64,000 nt of DNA, from contig NZ_QEKH01000016.1 in NCBI RefSeq assembly GCF_003096415.1, positions 1 to 64,000 on the forward strand. The letters are read 5' to 3'. Within the stretch, counting starts at the first letter, position 1, and each line of letters opens with the position of its first letter. The stretch comes from Victivallis vadensis (lineage in GTDB: Bacteria > Verrucomicrobiota > Lentisphaeria > Victivallales > Victivallaceae). Below, one piece after another: positions 51,623 to 60,524 of this stretch. The notes under the pieces are model-generated. The model was not told the origin of the DNA, did not search any database, and worked only from the letters and a program-made list of their open reading frames with translations. The translations under genes and the position numbers were made by a program.

Positions 51623-52573
51623 TCAAGCGGTTTCCATCACCGCGTTCGCGGAAAAACGACGGATCAGCCGTTCTGCGTCGGCGCCGAGCTGCCGCAGTGT
51701 TTGCCGGTCGCCGTCGCCGATGGTGCGTTCGGTGATCCGGCAGCGGAGCGACAGCGGGAGGCGGTGCAGCTGCGCCATGTATTTGGCGGAAACCGGATAG
51801 GCGCGGCCGAGGTCGGCCATCGCGTCGTTGGTCGCGATGAACTGCTGAAGCTTCTTGGCCTGTTCCGAATCGCGGTGCGCCCACAGCAGCCGGAAAAGTT
51901 CCGGGTAGTAGTTTGCGCCGACGCCGCAGTAGCCGCCGGCTCCGGCCCGGAACGAATCAAGCAGCGTCGCAGCGTTGGCGTTGAAGAGCCGCAGCGGCGT
52001 GCCGCGCACCAGCCGGATGCGCTCGCGGATGCGCCCGATGTCGCAGCAGGTGTCTTTGAAGAACACGAACCGGCCGGTCGCGGCCAGCTCCGCCAGAGTC
52101 TTTTCCCGCAGGAGCCGATGGTAGGGCTTCGGGCACTCGTACAGCCCGAGCGGCAGGTCGCCGGTCAGCTTCAGCAGCCGGTCGGCGTTGGCCAGCAGCC
52201 GGTCGTCGTCCTCCTCCGGCGCGGCCAGTTGCGAGACCAGCACGACCGAAGCGGCGACGCCGGTTTCAGCGAGGCGCAGCACATCCGCGGCAATCGTTTC
52301 CGGCGTGGGAGCCGCCGGCATCACGCCGCCGACCACCGGGAAACGCCCGGCGGCGGTTTCGACCGCGAGGCGGTTCAGTTGCAGGATCTCATCGATGGAC
52401 AGGCAGTTCAGCTCCCCGGTCAGGCACGACACGAAAAGGCCGTCGACGCCGGCGGAAGCGTACCACTCGAACAACGCGCGGTTGCCGGGCAGATCCAGTT
52501 CGCCGGAGGGAGTGAAGGCGGTCAGCGCCGGAGGCCAGACGCCGGACGGCAGAGGGGAAAAATTCTGTTTCAT
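51623..52573 (-). CDS. Dihydrodipicolinate synthase-family (DapA/NanA-like) lyase
   Basis: A 316-aa Schiff-base aldolase-type TIM barrel. The likely catalytic lysine is in F-V-F-F-K-D-T-C-C-D (around residue 173) and the partner tyrosine in L-G-L-Y-E-C-P. The early G-V-D-G-L-F-V-S-C-L-T-G-E corresponds to the family's G-T-T-G-E loop but reads C-L-T-G-E. Members include dapA, N-acetylneuraminate lyase and sugar-acid aldolases. Linkage to a LacI regulator and a sugar transporter favours catabolism of a sialic or hexonic acid over lysine synthesis, but this is inference. First gene of the operon with the LacI regulator. Confidence 0.82.
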   Translation of the reverse strand: MKQNFSPLPSGVWPPALTAFTPSGELDLPGNRALFEWYASAGVDGLFVSCLTGELNCLSIDEILQLNRLAVETAAGRFPVVGGVMPAAPTPETIAADVLRLAETGVAASVVLVSQLAAPEEDDDRLLANADRLLKLTGDLPLGLYECPKPYHRLLREKTLAELAATGRFVFFKDTCCDIGRIRERIRLVRGTPLRLFNANAATLLDSFRAGAGGYCGVGANYYPELFRLLWAHRDSEQAKKLQQFIATNDAMADLGRAYPVSAKYMAQLHRLPLSLRCRITERTIGDGDRQTLRQLGADAERLIRRFSANAVMETA

Positions 52574-52691
52574 GAATGACTTTCCGAAACCGGCATGATT
52601 GCGCGGTTTCTGCGTTGAAGGTTGTTTGCGGACAATGAAAAACAGATGCGCCGGATTGCGGTGGCGGCCGAATCATCTGCATCTGCCTATC

Positions 52692-52720
52692 ATTATACCA
52701 AAGTTTCTTGAAAATGTCAA
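52692..52720 (-). promoter_or_regulatory. Perfect-consensus promoter of the DapA-LacI operon with internal operator
   Basis: On the minus strand TTGACA (52720-52715) and TATAAT (52697-52692), exactly 17 bp apart. The palindrome TTTCTTGAAAA (52704-52714) lies wholly in the spacer, and another copy (52725-52735) lies just upstream of the -35. Confidence 0.85.
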
Positions 52721-52877
52721 TATATTTTCTGAAAATTTTTAATATTTTTTATTTTCAAAGAGCCGGGACCCGGTTTTTGCAACTACGATCATTGCAGGAA
52801 TATGGCAATATAATAATATTTTCTGAAAATTTTCTTGAAAATATAAAATAATTTTCCAATAATTTTTAGAAAAAGAC

Positions 52878-52906
52878 TTGTCATGCCGCACTTTTTTTGC
52901 TATAAT
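52878..52906 (+). promoter_or_regulatory. Promoter of the prepilin / LamG operon
   Basis: TTGTCA (52878-52883) and TATAAT (52901-52906), 17-bp spacer. Two adjacent palindromes (52819-52841) lie 37-59 bp upstream of the -35. Confidence 0.8.
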
Positions 52907-52947
52907 TAAAATGGCGGACCGAATCGAATTGAAGAAATGGTGAACCA

Positions 52948-53040
52948 ATGACAGAAAGGCTTCCGTCTTATGAACATTCTCAACAGCTTACACCGCCGGG
53001 GCACATTATTTCCCCGGCCCCTCGTTCCCGCTCTGCGTAA
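52948..53040 (+). CDS. Small upstream reading frame (30 aa) in the prepilin leader
   Basis: The first ATG after the promoter (52948) opens a 30-codon frame starting [10 protein letters not shown] and ending at TAA 53038-53040. It overlaps, out of frame, the ATG at 52970 from which the prepilin frame can be read. It may be a decoy, a coupled leader, or the broken 5' end of the original gene. Evidence is position only. Confidence 0.25.
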   Translation: MTERLPSYEHSQQLTPPGHIISPAPRSRSA

Positions 53041-54052
53041 AAGAGAGGGGGGCGGGGGCGAGAAAGCGGCGACTTGCGCCGCGTCTCTCCCCGTACCAAA
53101 TTTCCTCAACATCTCCCTCACTCTCGGCAAGCTCTCACGCCTCCGCCAATGCTCTGCAAGCGGCAAGTCGGAGCAAAAACGTGAAGTTGTTTTTCCGCAG
53201 AAAAGCGGGAAGACAACTTCACGTTATTGCGGATCTTCTTCCCTCCGCCGACCGACCGCGTCTTTGCACTGCACCGCCCTGTACGCGGCACCGGCACCTT
53301 GCCGGACGCAGGGGGTGCGGGGGGCGGCGGACACGCCCCCCGCATATCGCCGCTTAAGGCCGATCATCACAAAATTCACCCTCATTGAGCTGCTCATTGT
53401 AATAGCGATCATCGCGATTCTGGCGGCGATGATGCTGCCGGCGCTGAACAAGGCGCGCGAGAGCGCACGCACATCGAACTGCATCAACAACCTGCGGCAG
53501 CTGGGACAGGCGGAGCTGTTGTACGTGGATGCGTATGACGGACTGCCGACGGCGGTTCAGGATATGGCGCGCACGAGCCTGACGTGGCACCAGATGCTGC
53601 TGGTTTCGGGATTGCTGCCGAATAAGTCGGAACTGTTCGCGTGCCCGTCGGCGCCGGAAAAGACGCTGACTCCGGCGACGCTGGAAATGAACGGCGTGAC
53701 CTATGTTTACTACACCTGCTATGGAATCAATGCGGATCTGGTCGGGGACATCAGTAAAACCACGCGGGCCAGGAATTTCTATTCCGGCACGATTCCCTTC
53801 AAGCGGCTGGCCACGCCGAGCCGGACGATCCTGATCAGCGACCTGACGGACGGGCTGACCTATGCCGGTTTTTCGCAGTCGAGCTGGCACGAGCTGGGAA
53901 ATCCGCTTTCGACCAACGACCGGCACGGGGAGCGGCACTACAACGGGCGCGGCTGCAACATCCTGTTCGCCGACTTCCACGTGGCGGGGGCGCCGCACCC
54001 GGAAATTTACGACAACATCAGCGACCGTGCCGTCTACTTCGGGCGGAAGTGA
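52970..54052 (+). CDS. Prepilin-like protein with uncertain, repeat-filled N-terminus
   Basis: The conserved core starts at about 53376 with [11 protein letters not shown] and the hydrophobic helix, then [10 protein letters not shown]. The only in-frame ATG is at 52970, which adds some 130 residues translated from hairpins and GC-rich repeat; a GTG near 53307 would give a leader of about 22 residues. No ribosome-binding site sits close to the core. The C-terminal motif is degenerate: the last histidine is followed eleven residues later by D-F instead of H-X9-DG. It lies 12 bp upstream of the LamG/FG-GAP gene, so it is probably co-transcribed. The start shown is the longest possible and may be wrong. 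Confidence 0.65.
   Translation: MNILNSLHRRGTLFPRPLVPALRKREGGGGEKAATCAASLPVPNFLNISLTLGKLSRLRQCSASGKSEQKREVVFPQKSGKTTSRYCGSSSLRRPTASLHCTALYAAPAPCRTQGVRGAADTPPAYRRLRPIITKFTLIELLIVIAIIAILAAMMLPALNKARESARTSNCINNLRQLGQAELLYVDAYDGLPTAVQDMARTSLTWHQMLLVSGLLPNKSELFACPSAPEKTLTPATLEMNGVTYVYYTCYGINADLVGDISKTTRARNFYSGTIPFKRLATPSRTILISDLTDGLTYAGFSQSSWHELGNPLSTNDRHGERHYNGRGCNILFADFHVAGAPHPEIYDNISDRAVYFGRK
53178..53225 (+). other. Continuous 21-bp hairpin in the prepilin leader
   Basis: AACGTGAAGTTGT (53178-53190) pairs perfectly with ACAACTTCACGTT (53213-53225), and the stem continues inward through TTTTCCGC/GCGGGAAG with two G-U pairs to a six-base loop AGAAAA. There is no U-tail, so it is not an ordinary terminator. 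Confidence 0.7.
53270..53360 (+). repeat. Family A-like GC-rich repeat fragment
   Basis: The GGCACCGGCACCTTGCCGG hairpin followed by a GGGGGTGCGGGGGGCGG...CCGCCCC-rich block resembles the family A parts elsewhere and ends near GCCGCTTAA, as at the first prepilin gene. Confidence 0.5.
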
Positions 54053-54064
54053 GGAAAGAGACAG

Positions 54065-56701
54065 ATGATGAGACGATATCGAACCATGCTGGGAGCCGGT
54101 ATATGCTGGCTGCTGGGAATTGCGGCGGCGGGCGGAGTGATGCTGGAAAAGGAGGCGCTGACGTTCGACGGCAGGAACACGCTTCCGGCGTTCGCGCTGG
54201 AACAGCCGCTCGCGGGGACATTCACGGTACAACTGAAACTCCGGTTGCGGGCGTGGCCGGCGGGCGGCAAGGAGGAATTTTCGCGGACTTCGCCCGCCGG
54301 AGTGGTGCTGCTGCAGGGGCGGCCGGAGGCGGGGGAGTGCCTGATCCGGGTTCTGGGAAAACGTCTGCAGCTTCACCTGCGGGGGAGCGCCGCGAAGGGA
54401 CAGGGGGCGATGGCCCGGGGCGAACTGCCGCTCGGCGAATGGGTCCGGCTGGCGCTGGTGCATACCGGAGCGGAAACCGTACTGTACGCGGACGGCGCGG
54501 CGGTCGCCGCGTTGCCGGTCCCGCCGGGCGCGGGGCCGTGGAACCGGATCGCCGTCGGGCAGGAGCTGGGCGGCATCCGGCTGCTGCAGGGGGAGATCAG
54601 GGAGCTTCGGGTGATCGACCGGGCGCTGTCGGCGGCTGAAGTGAAGCAAGCGTTCCGGGAGTCCGGCGCCGAATCGCACCTGTCTGAGGCCCGGGAACTG
54701 CCGCCGCTGCAATTGCCCCATCCGGCGCTGAAGGTGGCCGCCGATGTGATCCATCCGATCGCGGGGACGATCGCGCGAACCGCCGAAATCGTGCCGTGGA
54801 GCGGGCCGGGCGCGCGCGATCTGCTGGTCAGCGGGGCGGGCCGTTTTCACGGCCACCGGGTGATGCTGTACCGGAATTTGAATCGCGACCGCGACGGAGT
54901 GCCGGTGTTCGACAGCGGCGAGAGCATCGGGCTGACTGGGCGGGACTTCCAGACGCTGCGCCGCCCGGACGGCGGCTTCGACCTGATCGCCTCCGGGGAG
55001 GGTACGCCGTTTCCCGGACAACTGGTCTTTTACCGGAACACCGGCAAGCCGGGCGCGCCGAAGTTCGGTTCCCCCCTGCCGATATCGGTCGGGAACCGCC
55101 CTTACTGTCAGGCGTTCGGGGAGCTGGCGCCGCGCGGCTGGGTGATCGGCGACCTCGACGGGGACGGCGTGCCCGATCTGGTCGCCGCCGCTGCCGACCC
55201 GGAGGAGTGGAACCGCAATGCGCCGGACGGGGTGTCGTTCTTCAACGGCCGGGAAGCCGAAAACAGCGGGCCGGGGCGCGGCTACGACATCGCCGGGAAG
55301 TGGCTGGGCGAGGAGTGCCGCTACCGCTTTTTCTGGGCGAAGGGCGAGCCGGACGGAGAGGCGTTCCGGTTCGGTGAACCGAAACCGATCCTGGCCCGCG
55401 ATACCGTGATGCCGCTGCAGTGGAAAACCTATCCGCCCGCCCCCGCACCGGCGCTGCTGCGGCTGGACGGCGTCCCGCACCTGATCGTCGCGGGCGACGT
55501 CGACCGGCTGCTGGCGATGCCGATCTTCCCTGACGGTGCTGCGATGCGCTGCGGTCCGGCCGCCGATTTGCTGCGGGAAAGGAGCATGACGGAAAATTAC
55601 TGGATCGAATCACTGCGCGCCGCCGATCTCGACGGCGACGGCCATCAGGAACTGATCGCCGCCGGAAATCCGGGAAGGATCACCGTTTACCGCGGCCGCT
55701 GTCCCGGCGACTTCACCGAAGCCGGTTCCGCATTGCAGCGCGGCGGGCTGGTCGAAACCGATACGCTGGTGACTCCGGCGCGCGGCGACTGGGACGGCGA
55801 CGGCGTGCCGGACCTGATCACCGGCGACGCCTCCGGCTATCTGATCTTCTGGCCGGGGACCGCCGATCCGCTGGTGTACGGCGCTCCGGTCCACCTGCGG
55901 GAAAACGGCCGTATCGTCCACCATCAGGCGGGGCCTTCCGGTTCGATTCAGGGATATCACGAAAAACGGTGGGGCTACCTGCAGCCGACAATCGGCGACT
56001 GGGACGGTGATGGACGCAACGAGATCGTGACCAATGACATCCGGGGTGCGGTGAAGCTGTACCGCCCGGTGGCGGGCAGACCGGGAGAGGTGCGCTCCGA
56101 ACCGTTCCTGTTCCGGGGCAAACCGCTGCCGGCGGCGTGGCGGGTGCGTCCGGCAATCCTCCCCGCCCGGTACGGCTTCGGCGGCGAAAACCGCGCGGTG
56201 CTGCTCTTTCTCGACTGGGACGGCGACCTGGCCGCCGCCGTTCCGGCTCGAAGCGGTTCGACCGAAATCGCGCGGATCGTAAAGCTGCCGGACGCATCCG
56301 GGAAACCGATCCGGCTCTGCGGCGTGCGGGGACACTGGGGACGGGCCAAGCTGGCGGTTTCCGACTGGGACGGCGACGGCGTGTGGGATCTGCTCTGGGG
56401 ACACAACCTCGGCGTCTACCGGGAAATCTGGCCGAAACATCTGTCGCGCCCGAAAGGGGCGGTCCCCTGTCTGTTCCGCAATGTCGGGAGCAACGCGGCC
56501 CCCCGGTTCGGCGGATTGCAGGAGCTGGAACAGGCGGACGGCGAACGCTTCCACTTCCACACCCACAACAGCTCGGTATTCCCGACCGATCTTGACGGCG
56601 ACGGCCGCGAGGATCTGATCGTCGGGGCCGAGGACGGTAAAATCTACTGGTTCGGGCGGGACGGCCTGCGCATCCGCCGGGAACCGGCACAGGAAAGGTG
56701 A
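54065..56701 (+). CDS. Secreted LamG-like plus FG-GAP/VCBS propeller protein
   Basis: An 878-aa exported protein. The signal peptide is MMRRYRTMLGAGICWLLGIAAAG. Residues ~30-205 are a concanavalin/LamG-like sandwich (F-T-V-Q-L-K-L-R-L, G-E-W-V-R-L-A-L-V-H-T, I-R-E-L-R-V-I-D-R-A-L-S). The rest is a beta-propeller with at least six calcium loops of D-x-D-G-D type (D-L-D-G-D-G-V-P-D, D-L-D-G-D-G-H-Q-E, D-W-D-G-D-G-V-P-D, D-W-D-G-D-G-R-N-E, D-W-D-G-D-G-V-W-D, D-L-D-G-D-G-R-E-D). Such proteins bind or cleave polysaccharides; PL11 lyases use a related propeller, but no family-specific motif is clear. It is followed by a sodium symporter gene after 6 bp. Confidence 0.78.
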   Translation: MMRRYRTMLGAGICWLLGIAAAGGVMLEKEALTFDGRNTLPAFALEQPLAGTFTVQLKLRLRAWPAGGKEEFSRTSPAGVVLLQGRPEAGECLIRVLGKRLQLHLRGSAAKGQGAMARGELPLGEWVRLALVHTGAETVLYADGAAVAALPVPPGAGPWNRIAVGQELGGIRLLQGEIRELRVIDRALSAAEVKQAFRESGAESHLSEARELPPLQLPHPALKVAADVIHPIAGTIARTAEIVPWSGPGARDLLVSGAGRFHGHRVMLYRNLNRDRDGVPVFDSGESIGLTGRDFQTLRRPDGGFDLIASGEGTPFPGQLVFYRNTGKPGAPKFGSPLPISVGNRPYCQAFGELAPRGWVIGDLDGDGVPDLVAAAADPEEWNRNAPDGVSFFNGREAENSGPGRGYDIAGKWLGEECRYRFFWAKGEPDGEAFRFGEPKPILARDTVMPLQWKTYPPAPAPALLRLDGVPHLIVAGDVDRLLAMPIFPDGAAMRCGPAADLLRERSMTENYWIESLRAADLDGDGHQELIAAGNPGRITVYRGRCPGDFTEAGSALQRGGLVETDTLVTPARGDWDGDGVPDLITGDASGYLIFWPGTADPLVYGAPVHLRENGRIVHHQAGPSGSIQGYHEKRWGYLQPTIGDWDGDGRNEIVTNDIRGAVKLYRPVAGRPGEVRSEPFLFRGKPLPAAWRVRPAILPARYGFGGENRAVLLFLDWDGDLAAAVPARSGSTEIARIVKLPDASGKPIRLCGVRGHWGRAKLAVSDWDGDGVWDLLWGHNLGVYREIWPKHLSRPKGAVPCLFRNVGSNAAPRFGGLQELEQADGERFHFHTHNSSVFPTDLDGDGREDLIVGAEDGKIYWFGRDGLRIRREPAQER

Positions 56702-56707
56702 CGCATC

Positions 56708-58258
56708 ATGTTCAGACTCTGGGACCTTGTCGCAATCATCCTGTTTCTGGCGGGAATGGCCGGAATGGGGCTGTGGTTCGCCCGCAGGAATACCAGCACG
56801 GAGGCGTACTTCCTCGGCAACCGCTCCTTTCCAGGTTGGGCGGTCGGGATTTCGATGCTGGGCACTTCGATCAGTTCGGTGACCTTCCTGGCGATTCCGG
56901 CGGCGGCTTACGTACTGGACTACCGGCAGGCGGTCACGAATCTGGCGCTGCCTTTTGTGGCGGTGATCGCGCTGATCTTCTTTATCCCGCTCTTCCGGCA
57001 GGGGGCGTTGACCAGCGCGTATGAGTATCTGGAAAAAAGGTTCGGCGTACTGGTCCGTTCCTATGCGGCGTTGAGCTTTCTGGTGCTGCAGGTGGTGCGC
57101 CTCGCGATGATCCTCTATCTGGTGTCGATCCCGATCGAGGGGATGCTGGGCATTCCGATTTTATGGATCATCATCGTCGGCGGGGTGGTGGTCAGCGTCT
57201 ACACCGTATTCGGCGGCATCGAGGCGGTGATCTGGACCGATGTGGTGCAGACCTTCATCCTGCTCGGCGGCGGGCTGCTCTGCCTCGGACTGATGGTCTG
57301 GGACCTGCCCGGAGGCTTCGGGCAGGTGATCGAAATCGGCACGGAATTCAATAAGTTCAGCCTCGGCCCGCTGGAGGGAGGCTTCGGCGAACGCACCTTC
57401 TTTGTGGTCTTGCTGCTGGGACTGGTCAATTTCACCAACGAATACGCGGGCAACCAGAATGTGGTGCAGCGTTACATCGCGTCGAAGTCGCTGCGCGAGG
57501 CGCGCAAGGCGACGCTGATCTGCATGTTCATGAGCGTGCCGACATGGATGAGCTTCTTCTTTCTCGGCAGCTGCATGTTCGCGTTTTACCATGTGTTCCC
57601 GGAACCGGCGGTCGCGGCGATGGCGGCGGACGAGGTGCTGCCCCACTTCATCCTGACCCGCACTCCGCCGTTTGTCGGCGGAACCATCATCGCGGCCTGC
57701 CTTGCGGCGGCAATGTCGTCGCAGTCCAGCTCGATCAACGCGATTTCGACGATCTGCACGGTGGACTTCGTGAAGCGGTTCGGCCGGGTGCGTTCCGACC
57801 GCGATTGTCTGGTGATCGCCAAACTGATCGCCGGAGCGGCAAGCGTGCTGATGATCGGCGGGGCGATCGCGATCTGTTATATCCCCAAGGAGAGCATGAA
57901 TGACTTCGGGCTGATCATCGGCTCGCTGTTCGGTGGCGGCGTGCTGAGCATCTTCCTGCTCGGCTTCTTCACCACCCGCGTCGGAAACTGCGCCGTGATC
58001 ACCGGGACCGCTGTCGCGCTCGCATGCAACTTCTATCTGATGCTGAACACGTTCGGCTGGCTGCCGCCGGTTCTGGCGCTGCCGGTGCACTCCTACTGGA
58101 CCACGATCATCGTGAACGCGGTATCGTTTCCGGTCGCCTATGGCGTCGCCCTTTTCCGGCCGAACCGCCGGAATCTGGAACGGCTGACGGTGTGGACGCT
58201 GCCGCCCGGCAGCTTCGGCGGCAACCCGAAGCCCGGCCTTCCGGCAATGACGGAATAG
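56708..58258 (+). CDS. Sodium:solute symporter (SSS family)
   Basis: A 516-aa inner-membrane transporter with about thirteen hydrophobic spans. The SSS signature region near the N-terminus is Y-F-L-G-N-R-S-F-P-G-W-A-V-G-I-S-M-L-G-T-S-I-S-S-V-T-F-L, and A-A-M-S-S-Q-S-S-S-I-N-A-I-S-T matches the sodium-site segment of span 8. Members carry sugars, sialic acid or organic acids with Na+. The gene sits in the prepilin/LamG operon, so it probably imports a product released by these secreted proteins. AGGAAAGG precedes the ATG. The esterase gene follows after a short gap with its own promoter. Confidence 0.88.
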   Translation: MFRLWDLVAIILFLAGMAGMGLWFARRNTSTEAYFLGNRSFPGWAVGISMLGTSISSVTFLAIPAAAYVLDYRQAVTNLALPFVAVIALIFFIPLFRQGALTSAYEYLEKRFGVLVRSYAALSFLVLQVVRLAMILYLVSIPIEGMLGIPILWIIIVGGVVVSVYTVFGGIEAVIWTDVVQTFILLGGGLLCLGLMVWDLPGGFGQVIEIGTEFNKFSLGPLEGGFGERTFFVVLLLGLVNFTNEYAGNQNVVQRYIASKSLREARKATLICMFMSVPTWMSFFFLGSCMFAFYHVFPEPAVAAMAADEVLPHFILTRTPPFVGGTIIAACLAAAMSSQSSSINAISTICTVDFVKRFGRVRSDRDCLVIAKLIAGAASVLMIGGAIAICYIPKESMNDFGLIIGSLFGGGVLSIFLLGFFTTRVGNCAVITGTAVALACNFYLMLNTFGWLPPVLALPVHSYWTTIIVNAVSFPVAYGVALFRPNRRNLERLTVWTLPPGSFGGNPKPGLPAMTE

Positions 58259-58290
58259 AGGAAAATCGGGGAAAACGCTCCCGGGGCGCC

Positions 58291-58318
58291 TTGAAAATGG
58301 CGGTACGGCGGATATATT
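58291..58318 (+). promoter_or_regulatory. Internal promoter before the esterase gene
   Basis: TTGAAA (58291-58296) and TATATT (58313-58318), 16-bp spacer, 44 bp upstream of the ATG. Confidence 0.5.
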
Positions 58319-58361
58319 GCAGAAGTTCCTTGATTCATTCAACTTAAAACAGGGAGAAGCG

Positions 58362-60305
58362 ATGAAGGTGTTTCGATGGATGATGACGGCGGCGCTTCTG
58401 GGAGGCGTCGCGGCGCAGGCGGAGGTTCCCGAACTTACGGCGCTGGTGCCGGAGGCGAAGGAGTATGAGTTGATCGGCAAACTCAATCCGAAGGAATGGG
58501 GAGCGAGGGGATATGCCGTCGACCGTTCCGAAGCACTCTCCGGCGACCTGAAGCGGATCGGCTATCTGCTTAAATTGACCGACAAGGCCGACAAGGTGAG
58601 CTGGGTGTTCACTTCGATGGACGCTTTCACGCAGGTTCCCGGGCTGGCCGGAGTTCCCTCTCCTGAATCCGAGGTTTTCCAGACCTATGTGAGCAACCTT
58701 GAGGTGTTCAGCAACGTCGACGGCGTCAAAACCGGCAAATTCGAGAAGGGCAATATTGAAATCTGGGGCCGCAACTACGGCGGTAAAAATATAAAGGGCA
58801 TTCCCGGCGCGACCGACAAGTTCGATTTCGGCGACCAGGTGATGCCCGGCGGCAACTACGGCTCCTTCCAGGTCCATAACTATCTGGAAAAACAGACCGT
58901 GTTTGCCTTCAACAAATTCACCGCCAACGACTCCTGCGACCTCGGCATCGGCAACAGTCCCGCCGGAAACCCGGACTGGACCTTCACCAGTTCTGCCCGG
59001 AATTACAAAAACGCCGAGCTTTTCATCGTCGGGAAGTTCGACAACCTGAAGGTCAGCGAAGTGGTCGCGCTGAACCCGGCCAATGTGCTGCTGACCGGCG
59101 TGACCGACAAGGACCCGCTCGCCTACAGGCTCGGCGAAACCATGACCTTCACGCTGACGGCCGATCTCAAGGGGCAAAAGCCGACCGGAGACTACTTCAT
59201 CAAGTGGACCCGGACCGGCGACGACGGCAGGAAAGAGAGCGGGCAGGGGAAGGTTTCCGATCAGCCCGTGGTGGTCAGGACCAGCCTCGACCGTCCCGGT
59301 TTCGTGCGCATCTACGCGACGCTGGCGGATAAGTCCGGGCGCACCGTCCGCAAGCTGAATGCGCGCAAGCAGATGGAGCCGGTCTTTTTCGACGGCGGCG
59401 CGGCGGTCGAGCCGGAAAAGCTGACCGGAACCCCGGAGCCGGAGGATTTCGACGCCTTCTGGGACAAGCAGAAGGTGAAGCTCGCCGCGATGCCGCTCAA
59501 ATTCACGATGGACAAAAAGTCCGCTCCCGATGCGAAGGTCGAAGTCTATGCGGTCACGATCGACTGCCCCGGACCGCGCCCGGTGACCGGCTATCTGACC
59601 ATTCCGGCCGGAGCCGGGGATAAATCGCTGCCGGCGACGGTCCGTTTCGACGGCTACGGAATGCGCAGCGGCAGAGATTTCGCGCCGAAGGGCGGGCCGG
59701 GCAACCGGATCGATTTCCATATCAACGCCCATGGCTATGAACTCGGCCGGGATGCCGACTATTACAGGGAATTCGGCGAGTCCATCAAATCCAACGGGCA
59801 GGGCTATGCGTTCGATCCCAAGCAGAACGCCGACCCGGAAACCGCCTACTTCAACGGCATGGCGCTGCGCGTGATGCGGGCCTTGCAGTTCGTGAAGCAG
59901 CTGCCGCAGTGGAACGGCAAAGAGCTGGTGGCCGCCGGCGGCAGCCAGGGCGGGCTCCAGACCATCTGGGCGGCGGGACTCGACCCGGACGTCACCCGCG
60001 CGTTGCCGGGCATTCCGTGGTGCTGCGACCTCGGCGGCGCGAAGAACTTCCAGCGGCTCTCCGCCGGCTGGCGGATCGGCTATCAGAAGTCGATGGATTA
60101 TTACGACCCGATCAACTTCGCGAAGCGGATCAGGTGCATGGTTGAAGTGCCGCGTGCCGGTCTGGGCGACTACACCTGCCCGCCCTCCGGCGTGGCCGTC
60201 TTCTACAACAACCTGAAGTGTCCGAAAAAGATCACCTGGTATCAGGGTTCCACCCACGGCTACGTGCCGCCGAACCCGCAGAAGATCGTGCGCGAGAGCA
60301 AGTAG
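58362..60305 (+). CDS. Secreted acetylxylan esterase / AXE1-family alpha/beta hydrolase
   Basis: A 647-aa exported hydrolase with signal peptide MKVFRWMMTAALLGGVAAQA. The N-terminal ~270 residues are a beta-sandwich of unknown type with D-N-L-K-V-S-E-V-V-A. The C-terminal ~300 residues are the AXE1/cephalosporin C deacetylase fold. The probable triad is Ser528 in G-G-S-Q-G-G, Asp603 in G-L-G-D-Y-T-C and His632 in T-H-G-Y. These enzymes remove acetyl groups from decorated polysaccharides, which suits pectin or hemicellulose use. Start 58362 follows AGGGAGAAGCG. A GC-rich hairpin at 60337-60365 follows. Confidence 0.86.
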   Translation: MKVFRWMMTAALLGGVAAQAEVPELTALVPEAKEYELIGKLNPKEWGARGYAVDRSEALSGDLKRIGYLLKLTDKADKVSWVFTSMDAFTQVPGLAGVPSPESEVFQTYVSNLEVFSNVDGVKTGKFEKGNIEIWGRNYGGKNIKGIPGATDKFDFGDQVMPGGNYGSFQVHNYLEKQTVFAFNKFTANDSCDLGIGNSPAGNPDWTFTSSARNYKNAELFIVGKFDNLKVSEVVALNPANVLLTGVTDKDPLAYRLGETMTFTLTADLKGQKPTGDYFIKWTRTGDDGRKESGQGKVSDQPVVVRTSLDRPGFVRIYATLADKSGRTVRKLNARKQMEPVFFDGGAAVEPEKLTGTPEPEDFDAFWDKQKVKLAAMPLKFTMDKKSAPDAKVEVYAVTIDCPGPRPVTGYLTIPAGAGDKSLPATVRFDGYGMRSGRDFAPKGGPGNRIDFHINAHGYELGRDADYYREFGESIKSNGQGYAFDPKQNADPETAYFNGMALRVMRALQFVKQLPQWNGKELVAAGGSQGGLQTIWAAGLDPDVTRALPGIPWCCDLGGAKNFQRLSAGWRIGYQKSMDYYDPINFAKRIRCMVEVPRAGLGDYTCPPSGVAVFYNNLKCPKKITWYQGSTHGYVPPNPQKIVRESK

Positions 60306-60336
60306 CCGCAAAAGGATCTTTGTAATAAGCGCGCAG

Positions 60337-60365
60337 GGCCGCCGGAGACTTTACCTTCGGCGGCC
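60337..60365 (+). terminator. Hairpin after the esterase gene
   Basis: GGCCGCCG (60337-60344) and CGGCGGCC (60358-60365) form a perfect 8-bp stem, flanked by CGCA/TGCG, with only a weak T-rich tail. Confidence 0.55.
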
Positions 60366-60524
60366 TTGTGCGTTTCATTTCAAGTCCGGTGCGGAAATTT
60401 TCATCAATGCTCCAACTCGCACCATTCCCTGAAGAAGCGGAAAGGAGCGGCATAATTGGCGAAGCGCCCCGCTTGCCGCGATCAGCAGCGAAATCCCCGT
60501 TATGACCGGTTTTATACCCTCAAA

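Larger units (their letters stand above)
52574..52969. promoter_or_regulatory. AT-rich divergent regulatory region
   Basis: This 396-bp gap between the DapA-family gene and the prepilin gene is very AT-rich from about 52690 to 52910. It holds a perfect minus-strand promoter (52692-52720), a near-consensus plus-strand promoter (52878-52906) and four TTTTC-T/TT-GAAAA palindromes (52704-52714, 52725-52735, 52819-52829, 52830-52841). Confidence 0.75.
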
